A DNA stretch of 64,000 nucleotides from Chelonoidis abingdonii. Lineage: Eukaryota; Chordata; Testudines; Testudinidae. The position numbers and the translations under genes were made by a program. The stretch is taken from contig NC_133771.1 in NCBI RefSeq assembly GCF_003597395.2, forward strand, positions 124,405,178-124,469,177. The letters are read 5' to 3'. The notes beneath the pieces are model-generated. The model saw only the letters and a list, made by a program, of their open reading frames with translations. It did no database searches and was not told where the DNA came from. This document shows, in pieces, positions 54,758-64,000 of the stretch (position 1 is its first letter; each line of letters starts with the position of its first letter).

Positions 54758-56740
54758 TTCCAACACCAGAAAGCCCATTGTGATGATCTAGTTTGAGCTC
54801 CTGTTTAACAAAGGTCATAAATCTTCCCCAAAATAATTCCTAGAGCAGATCTTCTAGAAAAACTTCCAATCTTGATTTAAAAATTGCTAGTGCAGGAGAA
54901 ACCTCCACAACCCTTGGTCAGTTGTTCCAGTGGTTAATTAATCTCACTATTTAAAAATTATGCCTTATTTCCAGTCTGCATTTGCCAGCTTCAGCTTCCA
55001 GCCGCCTCAGTCCCTGGAAAAATCATGGAGCAGGTCCTCAAGGAATCAATTTTGATGCACTTAGAGGAGAGGAAAGTGATCAGGAACAGTCAGCATGGAT
55101 TCACCAAGGACAAGTCATGCCTGACTAACCTAATTGCCTTCTGTGATGAGATAACTGGCTCTGTGGATTAGGGGAAAGCAGTGGACATGTTATTCCTTGA
55201 CTTTAGCAAAGCTTTTGATATGGTCTCCCACAGTATTCTTGCTGGCAAGTTAAAAAGTGTGGGCTGGATAATGGCCTATAAGGTGGATAGAAAGCTGGCT
55301 AGATTGTCAGGCTCAACGAGTAGTGATCAATGGCTCCATGCTAGTTGGCATCTGGTATCAAGCAGAGTGCCCCAAGGATTTGGTTGTGGGACCGGTTTTG
55401 TTCAATATCTTCATTAATGATCTGGAGGATGGTGTGAACTGCACTCTGAGCAAGTTTTGCAGATGACAACTAAACTGGGAGGAGTGGTAGATATGCTGGA
55501 GGGTAGGACAGGACACAGGGGACCTAGACAAATTAGAGGATTGGGCCAAAGACACCTGATGAGTTCAACAAGGACAAGTGCAGAGACCTCCACTTAGGGT
55601 AGAACAATCCCATGCATTGCTACAGACCAGGGACCAAGTGGCTAGGCAGCATTTCTGCAGAAAAGGACCTAGGGTTACAGTGGATAGAAGCAGGATATGA
55701 GTCAACAGTGTGGCCTTGTGCCAAGAAAGCTAATGGCATTTGGGCTGTATAAGTAGGGGCATTGCAGCAATCCAGGACGTCATCATTCCCTCTATTCGGT
55801 ATTCGTGAGGCCTCTCTGGAGTACTGTGTCCAGTTTTGGGCCCCACACTACAAAAGGATGTGGAAAAATTGAACAGAGTCCAGCAGAGGGCAACAAAAAT
55901 GATTAGAGGACTGGAGAACATTACTGATGAGGAGAGGCTGAGGAATGGGATTGTTTAGTCTGCAGAAGAGAAGATGAGGGGGGATTGAATAGCTTGCTTC
56001 AACTACCAGAAAGGGGTTCCAAAGAGATGGATCTAGACTGTTCTCAGTGGTACTAGGAGTAATGTCTCAGTTGCAGTTGGGGGGAGGTTTAGGTTGGCTA
56101 TTAGGAAAAACTTTTTCACTAGGAGGGTGGTGAAGCACTGGAATGGGTTACCTAGGGAGGTGGTGGAATCTCCTTCCTTAGAGGTTTTTGAGGCCTGGCT
56201 TGACAAAGCTCTGGCTGGGATGATTTAGTTGGGAATTGGTCCTGCTTTGAGCAGGGGGTTGGACTAGATAACCTCCTGAGGCCCCTTCCAACCCTGATAT
56301 TCTATGATTCTGTGATTGTGATATACCTTTCTCTGAAGAGCCCCTTATCAAATATTTGTTCCCATGTAGATACATATACATTGTAATCAAGTCACCCATT
56401 AACCTTCCTTTTACTAAACTAAATAGATTGAGCTTATTTAGTCTATTATTATAAGACATGCTATCTAACCCTTTAATCATTCTTGTGGCTCTTCTGTGTA
56501 CCCTCTCCAATTTATCAACATCCTTCCTGAATTGTGGGCACCAGAACTGCACACAGTATTCCAGCAGGGGGTGACCAGTGCCAAATACGGAAGCAAAATC
56601 TCTTACTCAAGATTCTCTTGTTGACGCATTCAAGGACCACGCTAGCCCTTTTGCCCAGTGTTGCACTAGGAACTTATGCACAGCTGATTATCCACTACAA
56701 TCCACAGAATTGTGCTGTATATGTGATGCTAGATGTATAT
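54758..56740 (-). mobile_element. CR1 LINE (- strand) split by a younger CR1
   Basis: The 3' end of a CR1 is at 54758-55004 ('gatgatctagtttgagctcc', reverse orientation). It resumes after the inserted CR1 at about 56318 and continues to about 56740. The second part encodes, on the - strand, RKDVDKLERVHRRATRMIKG and NLFSLVKGRLMGDLI, the C-terminal end of CR1 ORF2. The two parts join in the right order. Confidence 0.85.
55005..56317 (+). mobile_element. CR1 LINE (+ strand), 5' truncated
   Basis: Starts inside ORF2: 'aatcatggagcaggtcctca', then LFLDFSKAFDMVSHSIL, an RT catalytic block (DFSKAFD). Later 'ttgaacagagtccagcagag' and 'aatgggttacctagggaggt' lead to the 3' end 'gatattctatgattctgtg', the CR1-type short terminal repeat. 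ORF2 is broken by stops. It lies inside the older - strand CR1. Confidence 0.88.
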
Positions 56741-56902
56741 GATCTCCTTTTATAAGAGCTTTGTCTGTCTGTGACACGATGTAGCTTTAACATTTCATTT
56801 CAAGTTATGCCGATAATTGACTCATCCTATTTGTCAGCAAGTGACTGTTCTTAAAATCGTAAATAAGTCAAGCTCCAACTCCAGAATTTCTTACAGATTG
56901 TA

Positions 56903-56984
56903 GGCCAGATTCTGAGCTGGTGTGAGTCAGCATAGCTCTGCCAATGTCAATGGAGCGACCCACCAGCTGAGAATCAGGCCTGCT
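56903..56984. repeat. Palindromic mini-repeat (CCAGATCCTCAGC family)
   Basis: 'ggccagattctgagctggtg' and 'caccagctgagaatcaggcc' are inverted arms around 'agcatagctctgcc'. Related to 35742-35822. Confidence 0.7.
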
Positions 56985-57269
56985 GTGTCTGACTTTATTT
57001 TTTACAGATGATTTGAGGGTTAGAGGTCATTGACTCCTTTGATTTTTATGACTGGCCTGCTCAATGAGGAAAAGAAAAAGGCGAGGACGGGGTTACTTAC
57101 TTCTTATGTTGCATTCCCGCCACATTACACCAAGTAGTTTCTAGGGCAGAAACAGAAGGAGAACAGCATCAATCTTTGGTTTTTATAGAGCACCTGTCAC
57201 CATGGTAACTACACATTGCACACAATTAAGAGCATTGATTGAAAAACTGGTTTAGACAGGTTTGTTTTA

Positions 57270-57560
57270 CATCATGATCTGAACTCAACCAGGCTAAGCT
57301 TGGTTCTAACACTAATACCTTCTCTGTCCTTGATGAACTCACTTAACCTCTCTCTCAGCAAAATGGGGATAATAATAGACATGTACCTACCTTCCAAAAG
57401 TGTTGCGAGGGTTAATGTTTGTCAGTGATATATGTAAAAATAATATTTTCACCTGTAAATCTCAAAGCGATTTACAAAAGAGGTAATTTTACAGATGGGG
57501 AAGCTGGGGCACAGAGTGATTTTCCCTTGGTCACCCAGCAGGCCAGGGCAAAGCCAGGAA
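57270..57560. repeat. MIR/L2-like fragments
   Basis: 'aacctctctctcagcaaaat' with 'ggggataataatagacatg' resembles MIR. 'ttttacagatggggaagctg' with 'gggcacagagtgattttccc' and 'ggtcacccagcaggcc' resembles the conserved MIR/L2 tail ('acagatgaggaaactgaggca...ggtcacacagc'). Old amniote repeats. Confidence 0.6.
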
Positions 57561-58662
57561 TAGAACCCCATTAAAGTCGTGTGGTAACTGGTTTCCCATT
57601 GCCTAAACATCTTTCTTATGCAGCCTCTTTCTCAGCACCTGCTGTTCATCCCATTTTGCAACTACTGCCCAGCTGCTAGTTGATAAGCTAAATGATACAG
57701 TGTGACTGAAAAAGAAGGCAGCTGGATGAGCTGACTGATACCATTCATCTGCTGCTGGGCTTTGGAAGGCTCATTGTGATATACAAGAAACTTGAGACTT
57801 GTATTATATATCGCAAATGGAAAAGGGCCAGGATTCCATTGCTAAGTATAGGCCAGGGCAGTGAAATTGGCTTTACACTGTTGCTGTCTGGTAATACTAT
57901 GTCTGAACATATATCCTTTTAGACTAGGCTCATTTAAAATATAATACTTTTGAAGGTAGGGTTAGAGGGGAGGATGGGGTACATCCTTTGTGCTTCTAAT
58001 GTGTTAGCTTTGCTGCAACATTAGTTTACTAGCATTGTTAACAGAGATAAATACAAAGGGTGGGAGAGAATGCTGGCTAGGGAGAAAAGAGGACTGGAAA
58101 GATTTTACTATAAACATCCTGGATAAGAAATAGTGCACCTAATCTTATTCCTCACATCTCAAAATAGGAGCGGCAAAGCTGAAGGTTTCACACACGAGAC
58201 ACTGACAAGACAAAACGTGTGGTCAAAGAAAATAGTTACTAGAGCAGCAGATAAGCTTATCCAACACCTGGCATTAACTATCACTGGTCACATGGAACGA
58301 TGACATCTCCATAGTTAAAATTCTGTGAAAGAGAAAGTGGCCTGTCTCAGTCTGTCCACCAGAGTAGCTAGTGCATCTTCACTGTGAGGGAAATCTCTGT
58401 CGTACAAGCATCTGTGCCTTAAATTCTCTTTTATTACCAGTGAGTAGCAAATTAAATCTAGTGAATTGGCATGAAAGCAAACAAGGCATGATTTTGTTTC
58501 CATTTCTGTGAGGTCAGAGATACTGACAGAGCCATATCAAGGTAAACTAAATTCTACCATTCGCCTTTTCTTCAGCATTTATATCTTGTGTGGTCTGATT
58601 GAGGAGGGACCGAACAGTAATTTTCACTGAAGAGTCTCTTTCCCTTTATGTTATTGCTGCAG

Positions 58663-58746
58663 ACAATTTATTTGGACGATGACATCTCTTCCTTTGTTCA
58701 GATCAGAGGCTCCGTTCCACTGTTTTGGGAGCAACCAGGGCTTCAG
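58663..58746 (+). CDS. SYNJ2: SYNJ2 coding exon 5
   Basis: 84 bp, phase 0 on both sides, residues 236-263: [20 protein letters not shown] and then FWEQPGLQ. The '[16 protein letters not shown]' block is one of the most conserved parts of the Sac domain. The acceptor is 'ttattgctgcag', the donor GTAAAT at 58747. Confidence 0.97.
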
Positions 58747-59163
58747 GTAAATATTATGAAAAATCAAGTGGCCTATCACTAATGCTACTCAAAGTTGCAT
58801 AGGATTTGTTTATTAATGATATTCATTCACTAGGAGACTTGCCCTGTGAAGTACTGAACTCTTTTGACTCTGTTTCTATTTGTGGGAAAGTTAGGCTGTT
58901 TTTAAAAGGACTAGGCAAATAGCTATCCAATGATTAGTTTTTGAAGATTCATATTTTAAGTGCTCAGATAACGCCAAAGAAGAGTTAATAATTTATTTAC
59001 ACGGATGTTTCTTTATCATGTTTTTTACTTCACCCAGAATAACCTTTCCATTTGAAATGCCAGTTTGGCATGGTGTCTTAGCCCTCCATAGTATAGGTGG
59101 GGGCTCCAGTGCAGGAGCTCTATGATTTTAGAATAAATATAATTGGTATATGGATGTATTTGA

Positions 59164-59275
59164 TAGATTTCATAGATGCTAAGGCCAGAAGGGACCATGA
59201 TGATCATCTAGTGTAACCTCCTGTATGCCACAGGCCAGAGAATTTTACCAAGTATTTCCTGCATCAACTCCAATA
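59164..59275 (-). repeat. CR1-type 3' fragment
   Basis: 'tttcatagatgctaaggcca', 'gaagggaccatgatgatcat' and 'ctgtatgccacaggccagag' match the reverse complement of the CR1 3' end. Confidence 0.75.
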
Positions 59276-59324
59276 ACTTTTATATAACAATTTGAAAGTT
59301 AAAATGTGTTTGTTTATGATTATT

Positions 59325-59470
59325 TGTATTATCGTAGCACCTGGGAACCCCAGTCCTGAATCTTCACTCCCACTGTGCGAGGTGCTGCACACAGAACAAA
59401 ATGACAGTCCCTGCCCCGAAGAGCTTGCCATCTCAGACAAGAGATAGATACAGAAAGACCAGTGGGGGAG
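59325..59470 (-). repeat. Ancient L3/CR1-type 3' tail
   Basis: 'atcgtagcacctgggaaccc', 'tgcgaggtgctgcacacaga' and 'agtccctgccccgaagagct' match the reverse complement of the conserved L3-type tail. Confidence 0.7.
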
Positions 59471-60305
59471 TGCAAGGAAACAATGAGACCATACTAATCA
59501 GCGTGACAGGCAGTGGTCTCAACAGCCCAGCAGCTTAACAGTTGTGCACAGTTAGATGCTATACACACTTCCCTATAATCTTCAAAATCTCATTTCCAAA
59601 ATTCTCTTGTATAGAGTAGCTATGTCATCCAGCATTGAGCGTCAGAATTGTACAGGAGATTAATGCCATCTAAATACAATGCAGAATTAAAACAAACACT
59701 CAAAACACCTCCTTACAAATGACATTGAAACCCTTATTGACGTTTTGGGCCAGAACCTACCTACAGTCATCATGCCAAATGCACACTGGCCACACTGAGC
59801 TTAGCCATAGAATGTAGCTGTACAAGTCTAATCATGTAACACATTTTCCACATGGGCTGCTTCCTCAAGCAATTATTGTGTTTTTAAACCCATTTCCACC
59901 CAACCATTCATACGGGCCACACTTTCAATGAGATGTCATTAAATAGCTCAAGCAAGAGGCAGCCTGGTATTTTTACATTGTCAGAATAGAAGGAAAAAAA
60001 TAATTTGTTTGTATGTAGGTAAACACGCAGATATATAAATGTGTGTGTATATATACTGTATTCTGTACAGTGTAATGGCTTTGAAATAAGAATGAGCTTT
60101 CATTTTAATATTCCATAATAAGAAATATCTTTGAGATTGATTTAAATGCCTCAGGTTTGCCTTGGATATGAATTATGACAGTCCTATATTGCTTTGTATA
60201 TTCTAAAGCCTGAAGATTATCCCTGAATTTAGTGCATATGGCCTTTTTTAACTGGACAGTATGTTTTCCTCTAAGAAGGAAATGGCACACATTTGTGCTT
60301 ATTCA

Positions 60306-60422
60306 GGGCTAGATTGTGCAACCTTTACTCGCATTCGTAAGCACTTACTCATCGGAGCACTCATTCACTCCTTGTGCACATGTGCTGGCACCAAAGTGAG
60401 GAAAGGTTGCACTGTCTAGCCC
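60306..60422. mobile_element. 117-bp palindromic mini-element
   Basis: Left 'gggctagattgtgcaacctt' and right 'aaggttgcactgtctagccc' are 20-nt inverted repeats with two mismatches. The 7-bp flanks 'ttattca' (60299-60305) and 'ttatgca' (60423-60429) match at 6 of 7 and look like a target duplication. The superfamily is not clear from the duplication length. Confidence 0.7.
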
Positions 60423-61120
60423 TTATGCAGAAAGAAATACAGATTAAATGCTAACAAACAGGAAACCAAACAAGATTTTTGAAAATTCTGAGTGGGTGTT
60501 TTAGAGGATTCAGATATTCACTGGGAAAAAATATAATGTATTCAGCTGCACTGAATAGAAATACCAATACTTATAAAAAATTTGAACCTACTGCTATTAA
60601 CGTCAGTGTTAAAACTCTCACTGACTTAAGTGATACAAGATTTAGTCCATAATCCTTTATATTTAGAAAGCACTGTGCACGTATTATCCAATTAATCTGA
60701 AAAACAAAAGCTCAAACTAGTCAAGCCACGGTCTCTCCATAAAAGTGGCAGATATGCAGTGCTTCCTGATTACTTGCAGGGGTAAGGAGGCTTGGGCACA
60801 GAGCTATGGTGCAGTGAGAGGTTTTTGCTAGAGTATTGGCCAGGATAGAGAATTTGCTTGGCCATAAATAAGAGCCTAGATATTCCATTAACAAATGTTA
60901 ATTATCCTTGTAATTTTAAATGTTGTTTTCTAATAAAAGCCATAACTAAGCCTTTTGTACTAAGTGCATTACCTGTAGGGGTGTGCGTAATCTGTTTGGG
61001 ATGTCTGGGTGCTAACAGACATTTTCTTTCAGGGAAATAGACATCTAGCGATTCAGGATTTCAGCAGCTTTATGAAGAGAATTACTTTATAATATTTCTT
61101 CTACTTTTTTTTTGTTTTAG

Positions 61121-61182
61121 GTTGGTTCCCATCATCTGAGACTTAACAGAGGCCTGGAAGCAAATGCCCCTGCTTTTGACAG
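61121..61182 (+). CDS. SYNJ2: SYNJ2 coding exon 6
   Basis: 62 bp, phase 0 in, phase 2 out, residues 264-283 plus two bases of codon 284: VGSHHLRLNRGLEANAPAFD. The 'EANAPAFDRH' block is completed by exon 7. The acceptor is 'tttgttttag', the donor GTAGGC at 61183. Confidence 0.96.
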
Positions 61183-61849
61183 GTAGGCTTCATTAGACTC
61201 TGTTAGTAATACATCAGCTGAGCAAGTAACCGTGATTCCACAGCTGTACTCCATCGCAGTGAACCAGAGCTATTAGAAGAGGAAAGCACTTATTAGATCA
61301 TCTAGTCCATCGCCCTCACTCTTGCACGATTATTCCCTACAGTATGGTTTTAGTGCTTTGTCCTTTCTAGTTTTGGTGGAAATTGAATCAAGATAATCTT
61401 AGCCTATTTCTGAAGGAGTTAAGAAATTCTGAATACTGTGCGAAAAAGTGCCATGTAACCATTTGAGAGTCAAAAATGATAAATTTACATTTGGAAATAA
61501 TCTCTCTGTGGCCTTTGTTCCTCTTTTCTCCCAACCAAATAGAAGCTAAATGCAAACCCCTTTGCATTCTGAGTTTATTTTTCTCCCTGTTTTTCTATGA
61601 CTGGAGCTTGTTGTGGTAGTCTACTCTAAGAAGTCTCTGCCTTCCCACTTCCCCTGAACTGCCTTCACATTGGAGGGTTTCACTCAGCAGAGGGGGAACC
61701 CACATAAGATAATGATGAGGATGCATAATTCCCATAAGGTTGAGGGGAAACTGGGCTGCAGATCGTGACCCCACTGCCCCATCTGACCCCAACCCCAGAG
61801 CAACCACGGAGGATATGTGAACACTGCAGCATGGCATGAGCCTCCTAAC

Positions 61850-62069
61850 CCAGGTAGAAGACTCGTGCTAGCGGGGCTCAAGCAGTATGTAGCTGCAGCA
61901 GAAACTCAGGCTAACAACCTGAGCCCAAACCCAAGGGATCAGGTGGGCTTGAGAGCCTGAGCTGCCATCCGAGCCGCACTGTCCCCACTGCGGTTTTTAG
62001 CACAGTAATGCAAGTCTGTCTACTTGGGCTGGGAGGTTCACTCCTGGTTACAGTGTAGACATATCCCTG
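61850..62069. repeat. Right part of a 'GTGTAGACATA' element
   Basis: The right end 'cagtgtagacatatccc' and interior 'gcccaaacccaagggat' and 'cttgagagcctgagctgcc' match the element at 20025-20320. The left terminal repeat is not clear. Confidence 0.5.
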
Positions 62070-63228
62070 AGTGGTTTCCTCATGGTAGAATGAAGTGGGA
62101 GAATGGCTTGGATCTAGTCCCTCTCTTGTGTACATCACAGCCCAGTTGCCAGATCAGAATTGTACGAGACAGTCCAGCCCAAACTAAATTTTTAAAGGAT
62201 TGTGTTAAGAGCGTTTCTGGTGAGGGGCAATTGAACATTCATACAGAAAAATTCACTGAAGCTTGTAAAGTCACTGCAACCTTTTCATGTGTTTTGGCAT
62301 GGCCATAGTCTGTTAATTTTTCACAGCTCATACCTTGACATCTTGAAAAGACATTGGGAGAAGTGAATGCAAATTTCCTGTTTTAGCATCTGTTCCTGAT
62401 AAATCCCAATACAGGGCTCACATGAAAGGTTTTGGATGCTCCTTTTTATTTGTTTTCAAAACATCCTACTTTCTTTTTTTTTTAAGTCAACATTAGGGCA
62501 CTTTGATGTAATTATCAGGTTCACAGTAAGGGAACTTTGATGTTCTTTATCACAAATTTGAAGGGGAAAAAATGAAATCACATTCTTAGTCCATAAATAG
62601 GCTCCAATACTGCAATTGGAGCTGTGTTGAGACCCACTGAATTCAAAGGGGCTGTCTGTGTGGAGCAAGATTCTGCCTGCACCGACCTAAGTGCAGGATC
62701 GGGGTTGTAAGATAGCACCAGAGTGAGATATCTTTGGCTGTTTTTCTTGCAGGAAAGGCTGCCAATTTTTTTGTCTTTTACATAGCACATTATTTCTTGT
62801 TAATGAGACTCACAAATGCAGCCTATAACTTGTACTTGCCAGTTACAGAGACAGTAATCTTTTAATAACAGCATCACCAGGCTATGCAAACACTGGCAAC
62901 ACAAGCAAACTTTTCATTAGTGCTATGTTAGCTTACGTTTAATACCTGACCTTTGCTAGCATAACTCCTATAATAAACACACACATACACGCAACCATAT
63001 ACACATGTGTTGAAGGGAAAATTTATACCCATGTATCTACCTAAAAATCTGACTCTTAACCACCAACCTGCCTGCTGAAAACATACAAGTGGACTGTGAA
63101 TAGTTTTACAAACCTTAATTATGTAGCAGCTCAGAAATATTTGATCACTGTGGCTGATGACATTTATCTGGCAATCACTCATTTGCTGACTTTGGGTCTG
63201 GAATCCCAGACCATAGCTGACTCTGTAA

Positions 63229-63502
63229 GATCTTGTCTACACTTATCGGGAGATCGACTAGTGGCGATCAATGCATCAGCGGTCAATTTAGTGGGTCTAG
63301 ACCTGCTAAATCAACCGCAGATTGCTCTGCCGTCGACTCCTGATCGAGAAGAATAGCGGGAGTTGACAGGAGAGTGTCTCATGTCGACGTCACGTAGTGT
63401 GGACGCCGCAGTAAGTAGATCTAAGCTACGTCAATTTGAGTTACGCTATTCACATAACTCAAATTGTGTAGCTTAGATCAAATTTGCCCTGTAGACAAGG
63501 CC
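63229..63502. mobile_element. PIF/Harbinger-like miniature element
   Basis: Ends 'gatcttgtctacact' and 'tgtagacaaggcc', with a perfect TAA duplication (63226-63228, 63503-63505). Internal 'gatcgact' and 'gtcgac' blocks and a 'aatttgagttacgctattcacataactcaaatt' palindrome tie it to the 22391 subfamily. It lies 436 bp before exon 7. Confidence 0.83.
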
Positions 63503-63938
63503 TAAGGGTTCAGTCCTGCAAGATGCTGAGCGATTCCTGGAGCTGCTTAGTGCTCTCCACTCCAGTTGGCTTTGCTCAGTCCCTTGCAGTTACAGGGCCA
63601 TAAAAAGGCCGCATACTAGGACTGTATGAAAACTAACAATGTCATTAATCATCTAAGCGCTGTATCCTTGTTCTACCTCTCCAGTCTTTACACTCAATAC
63701 AAGTAATGTATCATTCTAGTTATTAATTCCACAGTTACTGTGATGACAGAAAATGGAGGCCCTATAAAGCAGTTCTTTACTGTAAAAGCTGACTAAAAGG
63801 AAACTACGATATATTTCTAGAGCTACTGCTGTTGAAACCTTCAAGCATCCAGTGACCTCTTCTGCAAGTGTTTTGGGATGGGTGGCTAGTATGTAATATT
63901 TATTAAAACAGATTGTACTGCTGCTGCTACTGTTGCAG

Positions 63939-64000
63939 GCATATGATGCTTCTGAAAGAGCAATATGGAAAACAAGTGATCGTTAACCTGTTGGGAAGCA
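63939..64000 (+). CDS. SYNJ2: SYNJ2 coding exon 7, cut by the window edge
   Basis: The exon begins after 'tactgttgcag' and completes Arg284 (AG|G). It encodes [20 protein letters not shown] and runs off the window. The wording (HMxLLKEQYGxQVxVNLLGS) is that of SYNJ2. The catalytic Cys-X5-Arg loop of the Sac domain should follow in later exons. Confidence 0.95.

Larger units (their letters stand above)
40721..58662 (+). other. SYNJ2: SYNJ2 intron 4 (17.9 kb)
   Basis: Bounded by GTAAAC and 'ttattgctgcag'. It contains the Penelope-like element, the Gmr1-like LTR element and nested CR1s. Remaining sequence (for example 45640-47860, 56990-58600) has no gene that I can recognise; MIR/L2-like words occur at 57270-57560. 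Confidence 0.9.
58747..61120 (+). other. SYNJ2: SYNJ2 intron 5 (2.4 kb)
   Basis: Bounded by GTAAAT and 'tttgttttag'. It holds a CR1 3' fragment, an L3-type tail and a palindromic mini-element, listed separately; no gene. Confidence 0.9.
61183..63938 (+). other. SYNJ2: SYNJ2 intron 6 (2.8 kb)
   Basis: Bounded by GTAGGC and 'tactgttgcag'. Besides the miniature element at 63229-63502 and the fragment near 61850-62069 I see nothing that can be named. Confidence 0.9.

Noticed and set aside
1..64000. tRNA genes, rRNA, CRISPR arrays or bacterial-type operons
   Set aside because: I found no cloverleaf-like sequence with box A and box B that I trust and no regularly spaced direct repeats. Gene structure and repeats are vertebrate.

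Overview
The window looks like vertebrate nuclear DNA, most likely from a turtle or a closely related sauropsid. Genes are split by long introns. The repeats are CR1 LINEs, several non-autonomous hAT families, many short elements with 'GTCTACAC' ends, Penelope-like elements and a Gmr1-like Ty3/gypsy element. The species assignment is inference from repeat content; no species marker gene is present.

One host gene is visible: the 5' part of SYNJ2 (synaptojanin-2) on the + strand. A CpG island (about 10.28-11.25 kb) carries the start codon at 11001. Seven coding exons follow (11001-11121, 24359-24445, 37986-38256, 40495-40720, 58663-58746, 61121-61182, 63939 to the window edge). All have canonical splice sites and the reading phase is kept across every junction. 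They encode about the first 304 residues, all within the N-terminal Sac1-type phosphoinositide phosphatase domain. The catalytic CX5R motif and the 5-phosphatase domain lie beyond the window. The first 10 kb is intergenic and I see no gene in it.

The introns are full of mobile DNA. Intron 1 holds hAT and PIF/Harbinger-like miniature elements and a palindromic Penelope-derived relic that two miniature elements have invaded. Intron 2 holds more of these, a second copy of an LTR-like repeat also seen upstream of the gene, and a 1-kb 'GTCTACAC' element. Intron 4 holds the two large elements. The first is a 5'-truncated Penelope-like element (42.84-45.20 kb, + strand) with reverse transcriptase and GIY-YIG endonuclease. 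The second is a full-length 6.5-kb LTR retrotransposon (47972-54473, - strand) with 1.05-kb LTRs and a 4-bp target duplication. A CR1 inserted inside an older, oppositely oriented CR1 lies just downstream of it.

The LTR element is the most interesting object. On its sense strand the order is gag, protease, integrase, reverse transcriptase, RNase H. Integrase comes before reverse transcriptase, as in Ty1/copia and unlike ordinary Ty3/gypsy; this order defines the Gmr1-like group. Its Gag contains a segment that closely resembles the SCAN domain of vertebrate zinc-finger proteins. Its LTR also contains a long ORF with a 12-residue repeat. The copy is dead: it has stop codons, frameshifts and altered protease and integrase active sites.
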